A stretch of 64,000 nucleotides of DNA, taken from NCBI RefSeq assembly GCF_021390175.1, contig NZ_CP090004.1, positions 3,587,001-3,651,000 of the forward strand, in the 5' to 3' direction. Made by a program: the position numbers and the translations under genes. Origin of the DNA: Flagellimonas sp. HMM57 (GTDB lineage: Bacteria > Bacteroidota > Bacteroidia > Flavobacteriales > Flavobacteriaceae). Shown piece by piece: positions 51,303-60,934 of this stretch (positions are counted from its first letter, which is position 1; each line of letters starts with the position of its first letter). Below the pieces are notes generated by a model. It was not told the origin of the DNA and did not search any database. It worked only from the letters and a program-made list of their open reading frames with translations.

Positions 51303-52151
51303 TTATGCGTAGAGAAATACTTTAGGGTCCTCGATTTTTTCTATTAGCTTTAGGCTAAGCAACCTATTTTGAACTTCGTTCAAAGTTGCGGTCGTAAGTT
51401 GAGACTGTCCCCAAGAAGTTTTGGACAACCAATCTTGAATATCCTCCAATTTCTGTTCATATCTATTGGCCAAAGTCCTATCGATGCTCGGTATTTTTTT
51501 GAATTCCAAGGTGTAAGTATTAATAACTTCCAGTATGTGTGTCAATACATTTGATTTTGTTTCCAAAAAAGTATCGGTAGCGGCGATCACAAAGCAAGGC
51601 CATGGAGTGGGGCAATCACCTAGTCGTTTAAAAACACCAGAATCTACCAATGGCTTGGTCGTAAAATGCTCCCACATAAAATAAGCGCTTGATTTCCCAG
51701 ATAGACTTTCAACGGCACCATCCAAATTATTAATAATTTCAAATTGAAGTTTATTGGTATCCCAGTTTTGATTCTGTGCATGGACATAGGCCATTAAATG
51801 GCTTCCACTTCCCGTACGGCTTATCGCAATCTTGTCATTTTCCAATTCTGTTATAGATTTTCGGATACTGTCCGCACTAACATGTATTCCCCAAAGAAGG
51901 GGAGAGGATACATACTCTTGGACGATTTTGGAAGGATTGCCCTGTGCGATACTTTTTACCATGCCTTCCGTTAGTATGATTGCCAAATCGGTTTCCCCTT
52001 TCGCCAAAAGTTGGCACATTCTACCGGTACCTTCGGGGATATCCGTCCATTCTAGCTGAATTCCCCTAGATTCAAAGGCACCATCTGAAATAGCGAGGTG
52101 CCACGGAAGATTGAAATGTTCCGGTACGCCAACTATCTTAACTTTTTTCAT
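51303..52151 (-). CDS. Cytosolic NMT1/SsuA-like substrate-binding protein
   Basis: 282 residues with a periplasmic-binding-protein type fold: VKIVGVPEHFNLPWHLAISDGAF, GETDLAIILTEGMVKSI and VSADSIRKSITELENDKIAISRTGSGSH. There is no signal peptide, so it stays in the cytoplasm, unlike normal transporter partners, and no ABC permease or ATPase is present. Possibly a thiamine-precursor-type sensor or an enzyme-like homologue. It overlaps ppk1 by 14 bp, so the two are translationally linked. Confidence 0.8.
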   Translation of the reverse strand: MKKVKIVGVPEHFNLPWHLAISDGAFESRGIQLEWTDIPEGTGRMCQLLAKGETDLAIILTEGMVKSIAQGNPSKIVQEYVSSPLLWGIHVSADSIRKSITELENDKIAISRTGSGSHLMAYVHAQNQNWDTNKLQFEIINNLDGAVESLSGKSSAYFMWEHFTTKPLVDSGVFKRLGDCPTPWPCFVIAATDTFLETKSNVLTHILEVINTYTLEFKKIPSIDRTLANRYEQKLEDIQDWLSKTSWGQSQLTTATLNEVQNRLLSLKLIEKIEDPKVFLYA

Positions 52152-54180
52152 TTAATTTTCTCTTCAGATATTCATAAATAGCATATTGTGAGCGTATTAT
52201 GGGCGCTCCATTTTCCTGTGGTACACGTTGATTGGTATCATTTTTATCCAAAATACGGGCCTTCACATTATCGCTAAGTTGAATTTGCAGAATATCCTTC
52301 AATTCTTTGAAGATATCCGTATCTAGAATAGGAACCAAAACTTCCACACGTTTGTCCAAGTTTCTGGTCATCCAATCAGCGGAGCCTATATACATTTTTT
52401 CATCTCCACCATTTTCAAAAAGATAGATGCGCCCGTGTTCCAAGTAACGATCTACGATACTGGTAATCTTAATTGTTTTTTCATTGGCTGTCAAATCTTC
52501 TGGAGCTTTGGGAACAAGACAGCAAAACCCTCTTACCAATAACCGTATTTCCACACCTGCTTCACTAGCCCTATACAATTCCAAAATCATCCGGGTATCT
52601 TCCAAGCTATTCATTTTAAGCGTTATTTTGGCTTTTTTTCCTGCTTGTGCGTTCGCTATTTCCTTGGCAATCAAATCCAAAAATGTACTACGTGTTGTAA
52701 ACGGGGAAACTAACAGATGCTTTAATTTTGGAATGATGAGTTTTCTTTCCAAGACCATAAACACTTGAGCCAGGTCTGCAGTAATTTTTTTGTGTGCTGT
52801 AAACAATCCGTGGTCACAATATATTTTCGATGTTTTTGCATTAAAATTGCCTGTTCCAATGTAGGCATAGCGTTTTAGTCCTTCAGGTTCATTACGCTCT
52901 ATCATGGCTATCTTGGAATGCACCTTTATATGGGGAACACTAAAAAAAACTGTAGCGCCCTTTTCCTCAAAAATACGTCCCCATTTTATATTGTTCTCTT
53001 CATCAAAACGGGCTTGTGCCTCAATAAAAAGTATTACTTCTTTACCATTGTCAAGGGCTTTTAGCAATGCATCCGTAAGCACTGAAGTCCTAGCAATACG
53101 GTATAAGGACATTTTTATACAACTTACGTGTTCATCAAGAGCGGAACATTTAATAAATTCTTCCACTACATCAAATTGTTGATACGGAAAATGAACCAAT
53201 TGGTCTTTTTCTGATATGCTTTGAAAGATATCTTTAGAGAAGGATAGAGCGGGATGGGGAAGTGGTGGTTTTGATTGGTATGACACGCTATTGTCTTCAA
53301 AAGGGTTGGGAAAATCGAAGAAATCCGATAGATTGTGGTATTCGCCTCCCATGACCATATCTACATCACCTAAGCCCAGTTGTTCTTTTATTAACGCAAT
53401 CAATGATTCCGGCATATTCATATCGTACAAAAATCGGGTAGGTTGCCCAGATTTTCGTTTCCCCAGTGATTCGTAGATGATTTCTACCAATTCTGTGTTT
53501 TCGTAATCATCCTCCAAATAGAGTTCAGCATCTCTCGACATTTTTATGGCGTAACTGCCCTGTATTTCTTTATTGGGAAAGAGGTGCTCCAAATTCATTT
53601 TAATAATGTCGTCCAAATAGAGGTATTGGCGTCCTTTTCCTGGGATTTCAACAAAGCGGGGGTGTTTGTCCGATGGAATTGTAGCGATGTCAAAAGCAGA
53701 TTCCGAAAATTGTACTACAAGGTAAAGTGCCCCGTCTTTTAAGCTTTCCGGTGATTTGTCCTTTAGAACCGTACAGTCTTTCAAAAACGATTTCTTGAAC
53801 AAATCTTTCAAATAGGCAGCTTGGTCTGCATTGATTTCATTTCTTTTTCTGAGGTATATGTCATGCTCTTGGAGTGCTTCAAAAGTGTTTTGAATGATAC
53901 TCCCAAATTGCTGCTGCTGTTTTGCAACAGTCTTTAATATGAACTTTAATTTTTTATTGGGTTTGAGAATGAGTTTCTTTCTCAGGCTTTTATCCACACT
54001 TTTAAGCTGTCTCAGTTGTGAAATACGAACTTTAAAGTACTCATCAAGGTTTGAAGAGAATATGGCAAGAAATTTTAGGCGTTCGAGAAGTGGAGTTTTT
54101 GGGTCCGAAGCTTCCAGTAGTACACGTTCATTAAAATAAAGCCAATTGATATCCCTATTTTTTAAGGGCTTATCTTCCAT
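52138..54180 (-). CDS. ppk1: Polyphosphate kinase 1
   Basis: 680 residues, full length. N-terminal domain (NWLYFNERVLLEASDPKTPLLERLKFLAIFSSNLDEYFKVR), the head domain, and the catalytic C-terminal PLD-like domains: the phosphohistidine region HSKIAMIERNE and the second histidine in HGRIYLFENGGDEKMYIGSADWMTRNLDKRVE. It makes inorganic polyphosphate from ATP. It is followed by the cytosolic binding protein (14 bp overlap). Confidence 0.97.
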   Translation of the reverse strand: MEDKPLKNRDINWLYFNERVLLEASDPKTPLLERLKFLAIFSSNLDEYFKVRISQLRQLKSVDKSLRKKLILKPNKKLKFILKTVAKQQQQFGSIIQNTFEALQEHDIYLRKRNEINADQAAYLKDLFKKSFLKDCTVLKDKSPESLKDGALYLVVQFSESAFDIATIPSDKHPRFVEIPGKGRQYLYLDDIIKMNLEHLFPNKEIQGSYAIKMSRDAELYLEDDYENTELVEIIYESLGKRKSGQPTRFLYDMNMPESLIALIKEQLGLGDVDMVMGGEYHNLSDFFDFPNPFEDNSVSYQSKPPLPHPALSFSKDIFQSISEKDQLVHFPYQQFDVVEEFIKCSALDEHVSCIKMSLYRIARTSVLTDALLKALDNGKEVILFIEAQARFDEENNIKWGRIFEEKGATVFFSVPHIKVHSKIAMIERNEPEGLKRYAYIGTGNFNAKTSKIYCDHGLFTAHKKITADLAQVFMVLERKLIIPKLKHLLVSPFTTRSTFLDLIAKEIANAQAGKKAKITLKMNSLEDTRMILELYRASEAGVEIRLLVRGFCCLVPKAPEDLTANEKTIKITSIVDRYLEHGRIYLFENGGDEKMYIGSADWMTRNLDKRVEVLVPILDTDIFKELKDILQIQLSDNVKARILDKNDTNQRVPQENGAPIIRSQYAIYEYLKRKLNEKS

Positions 54181-54248
54181 AATTTATATTTTTCCTAAAA
54201 ATAAGTAAAGAGACCTTCATGTATTTAAAGGTAATGTTAAGCCCAAAT

Positions 54249-55118
54249 TTATTGTGTAAGTTTCTCTAAGGCGTACTGAATTAGATTATCTATGGTTTTA
54301 TCTGGATTTTTAGAAAAATCACCTGTTGCCCTGTTGGCAAGGATGGCGTTTAATGAAATTGCACGGTGTCCCAATAGTTTGGATAATCCATAAATACCGG
54401 CAGTTTCCATCTCTAGATTGGTAATCTTTTGATTTTTATAGGTGAATGCGGCTAGTTTCTCGTTAAAGTCAGGAATTTGTGGCATCAATCGTAACTTCCT
54501 GCCTTGTGGGCCATAAAATCCTGAATTTGTTACTGTTATGCCTAATCGTATACGATTTGATAGAAATTCATTTCGTAATGATTCGTCTGATGATATCGCA
54601 TAGGCAGTAATATTATGGCTTTTCCAACCAAGATATTCATTTAGCTTTGCCTCCAGTACTTTTTCAGTGGCTTCATTCGTGTTATAAAAGTGTAACAACC
54701 CCTCAAAACCAATAGCAATCTCACTCAACAAAAAGGTGTCTACCGCAATGTCCGCTTGTATTGCACCGGATGTACCAATCCGTATAAAATTGAGTTGGGT
54801 CTTGTTACTTTTTATTTGCCTTGTAGTAAAATCTATATTTACAAGTGCATCCAATTCATTAAAAACAATGTCGATATTATCCGTGCCAATGCCCGTAGAG
54901 ACGACACTTATTCGTTTTCCCTTGTAGCTACCGGTATGAGTAAGGAATTCGCGCTTTCCTTTTTCGACTTCGATAGAGTCAAAATATGCACTGATACAAC
55001 GCACACGGTCAGGGTCACCAACTGTTATGATTGTAGACGCAATGTCCTGTGGTAAAAGATTAAGATGGTAGATGCTTCCATCAGGATTCAGAATTAATTC
55101 TGAGTCGCCTAATACCAT
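54249..55118 (-). CDS. Nucleoside phosphorylase (uridine phosphorylase-like)
   Basis: 289 residues of the NP-I family. The phosphate- and base-binding motifs are present: IITVGDPDRVR at the start, RIGTSGAIQ, and the sugar-binding METAGIYGLSKL. The long insertion before GTSGA and the end of the gene suggest a pyrimidine-type (Udp-like) enzyme rather than MtnN or PNP. Cytoplasmic nucleoside salvage. Followed by nothing on the same strand until ppk1 (68 bp gap); starts 2 bp after the DUF1835 stop, so they are probably co-transcribed. Confidence 0.9.
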   Translation of the reverse strand: MVLGDSELILNPDGSIYHLNLLPQDIASTIITVGDPDRVRCISAYFDSIEVEKGKREFLTHTGSYKGKRISVVSTGIGTDNIDIVFNELDALVNIDFTTRQIKSNKTQLNFIRIGTSGAIQADIAVDTFLLSEIAIGFEGLLHFYNTNEATEKVLEAKLNEYLGWKSHNITAYAISSDESLRNEFLSNRIRLGITVTNSGFYGPQGRKLRLMPQIPDFNEKLAAFTYKNQKITNLEMETAGIYGLSKLLGHRAISLNAILANRATGDFSKNPDKTIDNLIQYALEKLTQ

Positions 55119-55119
55119 T

Positions 55120-56052
55120 TTAGAGTTTTAAAATACGGTCAGCAGTAGAATTAAATAGGAAGTTATACTTTAAAGAACCTCCTAGATATAATTGATTATC
55201 ACGTATTTGAGAATAATAATTAGTTTGATTATTAAGAACTTCCCTTCCTTTTTTTGTAAGCTTTACTGGATTAAAGGAATTGAACAACGGTTTCAAAGAG
55301 CCGATAATGCGCTCGTATTGTGTATCCCCAAAACCGTAATACCCTTGATTGGATATCAATTGGTTCAACAATGCTTTTTTTGATTCTGGTTTTTGTTCTT
55401 CGGAAAGGGTCAAAATTCTATTTTCCAATTCATTTAGTCCATTTTTAATGGTAGGAAAACGCTTGAGATGGGTTTTTAGGGCACTTGATAGATATTCAAA
55501 CTGAAAATTATTGTGCGCTACCAGATTTTCCAGTCGAATAGGATTGTCACTGCAATAGAGCTGCCACACATAATCAGCAAATTCGATGTCATCCTGGGAT
55601 AAAATAGTCCTGTTTTTATAGAGCTGGAGCAGTTTTTCGTCGCTTAATTCATTTAATCCGTATAATTTGCCACTTTCATCTTCTTTTCCACTGCAAACCA
55701 AGGATATTTCTGCATGTCGTCTGTGTGTCTTTAACCAGCTCAATACAGCTAACATGTTTATTTGGCAAAAAAGGTCATATTCAAACCATAGGACAATCTG
55801 GTCCTGTTGCTTATGATTGCAGAGGGACCTATACTCTTTTAGGGTTTTTTCAACAAACCAAGATTTAGAAACCTTGTAGTTTTTGTTTAAAAACTCAAAA
55901 CGCGTTTTCCAAAAGGATTCACTGCCAACACTACAGAGGGTTTTGCCTTCACAGAGCATTTCTCTCCAAGTAATAATGTCTCCCTTAAGTTTTAGCGTTT
56001 GTAGTTTTAACGTGAAATTGTCCCCGTTGGTAATATGCAACAGTGATTTCAT
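55120..56052 (-). CDS. DUF1835 domain protein
   Basis: 310 residues. The family opening LLHITNGDNFTLKLQTL and WREMLCEG, then FEYDLFCQINMLAVLSWL, mark a DUF1835 protein; the C-terminal half contains another domain with YYGFGDTQYERIIGSLKPLF. Function unknown in the family; often paired with a regulator, not here. Directly upstream of the nucleoside phosphorylase. Confidence 0.85.
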   Translation of the reverse strand: MKSLLHITNGDNFTLKLQTLKLKGDIITWREMLCEGKTLCSVGSESFWKTRFEFLNKNYKVSKSWFVEKTLKEYRSLCNHKQQDQIVLWFEYDLFCQINMLAVLSWLKTHRRHAEISLVCSGKEDESGKLYGLNELSDEKLLQLYKNRTILSQDDIEFADYVWQLYCSDNPIRLENLVAHNNFQFEYLSSALKTHLKRFPTIKNGLNELENRILTLSEEQKPESKKALLNQLISNQGYYGFGDTQYERIIGSLKPLFNSFNPVKLTKKGREVLNNQTNYYSQIRDNQLYLGGSLKYNFLFNSTADRILKL

Positions 56053-56197
56053 TTTCAGTTCAGTTTTTCGTCAGTTAGAGTGATTAAAAGTAAGATTTAA
56101 ACCAAGAACACAAAAATTTTTTCGTAAAACATTGGTTGTCAAACCAAGATTTTAACAAGGTGCAAAAAAACTAAGGGATTTATCCATATAGAACTTA

Positions 56198-56527
56198 TTA
56201 TCCCCCCACTCTTTTTACCGAAAAACCATTTTCCTTTAAAAAGTCCATAATTTTATCGCGGTAATCCCCTTGGATAAGTATAATGTCATTTTTATAACTG
56301 CCACCTACGCTTAAATACGATTTTAAGTCCTTAGTCAATTTTTTAAAATCTGAATCAGCACCTGTATAGCCTTCTAGAATGGTAACGGGCTTGCCTTTTC
56401 GCTTCTCGTATTTACAAAGTATGGGCGAATCTTGTATCCAGTACTTTGGGGGGTCGGCTTTTGGAGCTTCACTTTCTTCGGGTACATGATCCGGAAATAA
56501 ATTTTTAAGTTGGTCCTGTAAATCCAC
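56198..56527 (-). CDS. SUI1/YciH-like translation initiation factor
   Basis: 109 residues. The C-terminal domain is the eIF1/SUI1 fold: KRKGKPVTILEGYTGADSDFKKLTKDLKSYLSVGGSYKNDIILIQGDYRDKI carries the conserved basic strands and GG loop. The bacterial form (YciH) modulates start-site selection. Its start is GTG at 56525-56527; the upstream IPNS-like gene ends 3 bp before, so both share a transcript. Confidence 0.9.
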   Translation of the reverse strand: MDLQDQLKNLFPDHVPEESEAPKADPPKYWIQDSPILCKYEKRKGKPVTILEGYTGADSDFKKLTKDLKSYLSVGGSYKNDIILIQGDYRDKIMDFLKENGFSVKRVGG

Positions 56528-56530
56528 AAG

Positions 56531-57481
56531 CTATTTTTTTACCAGTCCAAGTTCTATGAGGCGTTCATGCAAATATTCTCCTGCTGAAATATCTTCGAAA
56601 CCTTTTGGATTTTCTTCATCTATGCAATTTTCTAAGCAGTTTAAGGGCATTTCGCTCACGGGGTGCATAAAGAAAGGAATAGAATACCTAGAAGTTCCCC
56701 AGAGCTCCTTTGGGGGGTTCACAACCTGGTGTATTGTGGATTTTAATTTATTGTTCGTTAAACGTGAAAGCATATCTCCAACATTGATCATAAGCTGGTC
56801 TGGCCTTGCAATGGCATCTACCCATTCGCCTTCATGGTTTTTTACCTGTAGGCCTTTGCCATGAGCACCCATCAGCAGCGTAATAAGGTTAATGTCCCCA
56901 TGTGCAGCAGCTCTTACTGCGTTTTTTGGTTCCGCTGTAATGGGCGGGTAATGTATGGGTCTTAAAATGGAATTTCCATTTTTTATCCACTCATCAAAAT
57001 ATAGCTCATCAAGTCCCAAGTGAAGTGCCAAGGCCCTGAGTACATATTGAGCTGTTTTTTCCAGCATTTGGTAGGTTTCCTTCCCAACCTTGTTAAACTC
57101 AGGTAACTCGTCTACCAATGCGTTTTTTGGGTATTCAGCTTCAAGTGCAGGATTGTCTTTCACATATTGTCCAAAATGCCAAAACTCTTTCAGGTCGCCC
57201 TCCTTTTTCCCTTTGGCATGTTCCTTTCCAAAGGAAGTATAGCCCCGTTGGCCTCCTATGCCTTCAATTTCATACTTGTCTTTTGCTTCTTGTGGGAGAT
57301 GAAAAAACCGTTTGATTTCTTTATAGAGCTGCTCTACCAAATCATCGGAAAGAAAGTGACCGCTCAAGGCCACAAATCCGATATCTTCGAAAGCTGCCCC
57401 TATTTCTTTTATAAACTTTTCTTTTCTGGATGCATCACCAGATACAAAATCTTCGAGATTTACACTTGGAATAGCACTCAT
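56531..57481 (-). CDS. 2-oxoglutarate-Fe(II)-dependent dioxygenase, isopenicillin-N-synthase-like
   Basis: 316 residues with the double-stranded beta helix of the plant-type 2OGD/IPNS family. The N-terminal DIOX_N segment SVNLEDFVSGDASRKEKFIKEIGAAFEDIGFV is followed by the Fe-binding H-x-D in AAHGDINLITLL and distal His in STIHQVV; the 2OG-binding Arg is in RYSIPFF. Bacterial members oxidise small molecules. The start at 57479-57481 is supported by a -7 box at 57504-57511 that leaves a very short leader. Diverges from the fused E1 gene. Confidence 0.88.
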   Translation of the reverse strand: MSAIPSVNLEDFVSGDASRKEKFIKEIGAAFEDIGFVALSGHFLSDDLVEQLYKEIKRFFHLPQEAKDKYEIEGIGGQRGYTSFGKEHAKGKKEGDLKEFWHFGQYVKDNPALEAEYPKNALVDELPEFNKVGKETYQMLEKTAQYVLRALALHLGLDELYFDEWIKNGNSILRPIHYPPITAEPKNAVRAAAHGDINLITLLMGAHGKGLQVKNHEGEWVDAIARPDQLMINVGDMLSRLTNNKLKSTIHQVVNPPKELWGTSRYSIPFFMHPVSEMPLNCLENCIDEENPKGFEDISAGEYLHERLIELGLVKK

Positions 57482-57503
57482 ACGATTCATTTTAGTTTAA
57501 TTT

Positions 57504-57511
57504 CAAAAGTA
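57504..57511 (-). promoter_or_regulatory. -7 element of the dioxygenase gene
   Basis: TACTTTTG on the minus strand matches TAnnTTTG; transcription would start about 57497, leaving a leader of roughly 16 nt to the chosen start. Confidence 0.45.
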
Positions 57512-57593
57512 ATGAATTAAGCGAAACGTTTTAAGGATTTACATAGTCCATAGATGCCTTTTTACTATTTTTACCCCTACTGAATTTACCTAA

Positions 57594-59570
57594 ATGAGAT
57601 ACCATATTGGCGATTTAGACCAACAAAAATTACTGGATTTGTATGCAGCTATGCTGAAGCCCAGAATGATAGAGGAGAAAATGCTCATTTTATTGCGGCA
57701 AGGAAAAATTTCCAAATGGTTTAGCGGGATAGGGCAGGAAGCTATTTCCGTTGGTGTAACGCACGCTTTAAAATCTGAGGAATATATTTTGCCGATGCAC
57801 CGTAACCTTGGTGTTTTCACCTCCAGAGGGATTCCGTTAAATCGACTTTTTAGTCAATGGCAGGGAAAACAAAATGGATTTACACAGGGGAGAGATCGCA
57901 GTTTTCACTTTGGCACCCAAGAGTACAAGATTGTAGGGATGATATCACATTTAGGCCCACAATTGGGTGTCGCTGATGGTATTGCTTTAGCTGACATGCT
58001 TCGGAGAAAAAAACGGGTCACCGCTGTTTTTACTGGTGAAGGTGCTACCAGTGAGGGTGATTTTCATGAAGCTTTAAATGTTGCATCGGTATGGAACTTA
58101 CCCGTGCTTTTTTGTATTGAAAACAATGGTTATGGACTTTCAACACCGACCAAAGAGCAATATAATTGTGAAAATCTTGCAGATAGAGCCAAAGGGTACG
58201 GGATGGAATCTAGAATTATTGATGGGAACAATATTCTAGAGGTGTATTCCAAGATCGATGAACTTTGTAAAGCTATCAGAAAAAGGCCGAGACCTATACT
58301 TGTGGAGTTCCAGACATTTAGAATGCGCGGGCATGAGGAGGCGAGCGGTACAAAGTATGTTCCAGATAAGTTGATGAAAAAATGGGCAAAAAAAGACCCA
58401 ATTGCCAATTACGAAGCTTTTTTGTTGGAAGAGCAATTAATTTCCGCGGAAGAAATAGAAGTGCTTAAGTCTAAAATCACCAAAGAGATTAATTCGAATC
58501 TTCAGCTTGCGTTTGACGAGCCTCCAGTAGAGTGTATTCAAACTAAAGAATTAAACGAGGTATATGAAGATTTTGAATATCAACATATTGAATCCAATTC
58601 AGAAGTAAAAAATATTCGACTCGTTGACGCAATTTCGCAAGGCCTTGAGCAATCCATGGAGAAATACAATGAGCTGATTATCCTTGGACAAGACATAGCG
58701 GATTATGGAGGTGTTTTTAAAATCACCGAAGGATTTACCAAAAAATTTGGTAAAAGTAGGGTAAGGAATACCCCTATTTGTGAATCTGTCATTGTATCTG
58801 CTGCTATGGGGTTATCCATAAATGGAATGAAAGCGGTAATGGAAATGCAGTTTGCCGACTTTGTCAGCTCTGGATTTAACCCCATTGTCAATTATTTGGC
58901 AAAAGTGCATTACAGATGGGGAGAAAAAGCCGATGTGGTTATTCGCATGCCCTGTGGTGGTGGAGTGGGTGCAGGTCCTTTTCATTCGCAGACCAATGAG
59001 GCGTGGTTTACCAAAACACCTGGGCTTAAAGTGGTTTACCCTTCTTCTCCATATGACGCCAAAGGTCTGTTGATTACTGCCATAAACGACCCAAACCCCG
59101 TTTTGTTCTTTGAACACAAAGGCTTGTATCGAAGCGTTTATGGAGATGTGCCAACAGCTTACTACACATTGCCTTTTGGAAAGGCAAACCTTATAACTGA
59201 AGGGGACATGATTTCTATTGTAACATATGGTGCAGCTGTTAAATGGGCTACAGATTTCTTGGATAAAAACAAAGAAATACATGCAGATGTCATAGATTTG
59301 CGAACACTTCAACCTCTGGACATTGAAACTGTTTACACTTCGGTGAAGAAAACAGGAAAGTTATTGATATTGCAGGAAGATACCTTGTTTGGTGGTATTT
59401 CGAGCGATATTTCGGCAATGGTAACTGAAAATTGTTTTGAATACTTAGATGCACCTATTAAACGTGTTGGAAGCTTGGAAACTCCCATTCCTTTCGCAAA
59501 AGGATTGGAGGAAAATTACTTGCCCCAAAAAAGGTTTGAGGAAGCGTTGAAAGAAATTTTAGACTATTAA
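57594..59570 (+). CDS. 2-oxoacid dehydrogenase E1, alpha and beta subunits fused
   Basis: 658 residues. The first ~320 residues are the E1 alpha part with its thiamine-diphosphate segment GEGATSEGDFHEALNVAS and CIENNGYGLST. From about 335 the E1 beta part follows (LVDAISQGLEQSMEKYNELIILGQDI, GGVFKITEGF, MEMQFADFVSSGFNPIVN, MPCGGGVGAGPFHSQTNEAWF). Fused E1 proteins in Bacteroidetes belong to the branched-chain/pyruvate type and feed an E2/E3 pair encoded elsewhere. Start ATG at 57594, diverging from the dioxygenase. Confidence 0.92.
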   Translation: MRYHIGDLDQQKLLDLYAAMLKPRMIEEKMLILLRQGKISKWFSGIGQEAISVGVTHALKSEEYILPMHRNLGVFTSRGIPLNRLFSQWQGKQNGFTQGRDRSFHFGTQEYKIVGMISHLGPQLGVADGIALADMLRRKKRVTAVFTGEGATSEGDFHEALNVASVWNLPVLFCIENNGYGLSTPTKEQYNCENLADRAKGYGMESRIIDGNNILEVYSKIDELCKAIRKRPRPILVEFQTFRMRGHEEASGTKYVPDKLMKKWAKKDPIANYEAFLLEEQLISAEEIEVLKSKITKEINSNLQLAFDEPPVECIQTKELNEVYEDFEYQHIESNSEVKNIRLVDAISQGLEQSMEKYNELIILGQDIADYGGVFKITEGFTKKFGKSRVRNTPICESVIVSAAMGLSINGMKAVMEMQFADFVSSGFNPIVNYLAKVHYRWGEKADVVIRMPCGGGVGAGPFHSQTNEAWFTKTPGLKVVYPSSPYDAKGLLITAINDPNPVLFFEHKGLYRSVYGDVPTAYYTLPFGKANLITEGDMISIVTYGAAVKWATDFLDKNKEIHADVIDLRTLQPLDIETVYTSVKKTGKLLILQEDTLFGGISSDISAMVTENCFEYLDAPIKRVGSLETPIPFAKGLEENYLPQKRFEEALKEILDY

Positions 59571-59671
59571 ATTTTACCTTTTTAACTAACTTTTAACAAG
59601 GCAAACAGATCATTATGCGGTTACGACCGTATATAATTAATGTAAATCCAATATTAAAACTCCAATTTCTT

Positions 59672-60157
59672 ATGGTAAAACAAACATTTTTATTTCTGGC
59701 ATTAGCAACTTTTTTGCTAACGTCCTGTTCGGTTTCAAAAAGTGCTAGGACACAACGGAATCTTTTTAGTGGTTCTTGGACGTTGAACAATGTATCTTAC
59801 GAAAACAATACGGGTAATTTTAAATCCGTCATTTTCAATGATGCTGAAGATATCTGCTTTGAAGGCAGCGATTGGTTCTTTAGGGACAATAACAGTACAG
59901 GTAGGTATACGATTTCATCCAGCACACTTTGTCAGGGTGGTGATCGTTTCTTTAGATGGTCCGTTGTGGAACCTTCCCAAAACTACAGTAGTCAGTTGCA
60001 ATTTAAGTTCATTGATGAAAAGCGAAAGGACATTTCTGGGGGATTTGGATATCGACTTAATATTGCCAGTATCAATGAACAATCAATGACGCTTAAGTCA
60101 AATGTCTCCGTAGATGGACAGCCAGTAACCATAGTATATGAATTCACAAAAAAATAA
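59672..60157 (+). CDS. Lipocalin-like lipoprotein
   Basis: 161 residues. Lipobox LLTSCS near residue 18, then a compact beta-barrel of the lipocalin/DUF type with SGSWTLNNVSYEN and YRLNIASIN strands. In this family the Trp near the first strand marks the barrel base. A periplasmic or outer-membrane lipid carrier (inference). The ATG at 59672 is used instead of an upstream in-frame ATG that does not give a signal peptide. It ends just before the OmpA-type gene (4 bp). Confidence 0.78.
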   Translation: MVKQTFLFLALATFLLTSCSVSKSARTQRNLFSGSWTLNNVSYENNTGNFKSVIFNDAEDICFEGSDWFFRDNNSTGRYTISSSTLCQGGDRFFRWSVVEPSQNYSSQLQFKFIDEKRKDISGGFGYRLNIASINEQSMTLKSNVSVDGQPVTIVYEFTKK

Positions 60158-60161
60158 ACAG

Positions 60162-60854
60162 ATGAGAAGAATAATCTTAAAGAGCACAACCGTTGTTTTG
60201 ACATTGAGTTTGATGCTAAGCTGTAATGCTATCAAGAATGCCAACAACACTCAAAAAGGTGCAGGAATAGGAGCTGCAGGAGGTGCCGTAATCGGTGGAG
60301 TGATAGGTAATAATGTAGGAAAGGGCAATACTGCACTGGGCGCGATTATAGGCGCTGTAGTTGGCGGGGCTGCTGGAGGTTACATTGGTAATCGAATGGA
60401 TAGACAAGCGGAACGTATTGAAGAGGAGATTCCGGGAGCAGAAGTAAATAGAGTGGGTGAGGGAATCAATGTAACATTTAATGAAGATGCCGGTGTTTAT
60501 TTTGATACCAATAAATCTGATGTTAAAGGTACATCTGCATCTACTTTGGACAAGTTGGCTGGAATTTTTAAAGAGTATCCTAATTCCAACGTACTTGTTG
60601 AAGGTCATACCGACAGTGCAGGTAGTGAAGAATACAATTGGAGCCTTTCCAAACAAAGAGCTGAATCAGTAACGAAATATTTGGTTTCCAAAGGGATTTC
60701 TAGCGGAAGATTTACTACTAAGTGGTATGGTGAGACCCAACCTAGAGAAAGTAATGAGACTTCTGCGGGCAAGGCAAAAAACAGACGTGTTGAATTGGCC
60801 ATTGTAGCTAGCGAAGAACTTAAACAAGAAGCATATCAAAATACGAACAGGTAA
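60162..60854 (+). CDS. OmpA-family lipoprotein with glycine zipper
   Basis: 230 residues. Signal with lipobox LMLSC (about residue 19), a glycine-zipper stretch (GAGIGAAGGAVIGGVIG ... GAIIGAVVGGAAGGYIGNR), then the OmpA peptidoglycan-binding domain with GVYFDTNKSDVKG, NVLVEGHTDSAGSEEYNWSLS and ETSAGKAKNRRVEL. It anchors the outer membrane to peptidoglycan. The ATG at 60162 lies 4 bp past the lipocalin stop. Confidence 0.9.
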   Translation: MRRIILKSTTVVLTLSLMLSCNAIKNANNTQKGAGIGAAGGAVIGGVIGNNVGKGNTALGAIIGAVVGGAAGGYIGNRMDRQAERIEEEIPGAEVNRVGEGINVTFNEDAGVYFDTNKSDVKGTSASTLDKLAGIFKEYPNSNVLVEGHTDSAGSEEYNWSLSKQRAESVTKYLVSKGISSGRFTTKWYGETQPRESNETSAGKAKNRRVELAIVASEELKQEAYQNTNR

Positions 60855-60880
60855 ATAACCCAGGTGGTATTTATTTTTAG

Positions 60881-60909
60881 AATCCCGACTTGTTAAGGTC
60901 GGGATTTTT
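60881..60909 (+). terminator. Rho-independent terminator after the OmpA-type gene
   Basis: AATCCCGAC and GTCGGGATT form a perfect 9 bp stem with an 8 nt loop, followed by TTTATTTTTA. It separates the lipoprotein pair from the polyketide cluster. Confidence 0.85.
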
Positions 60910-60934
60910 ATTTTTAAAGAGTTATCTTCATAGA

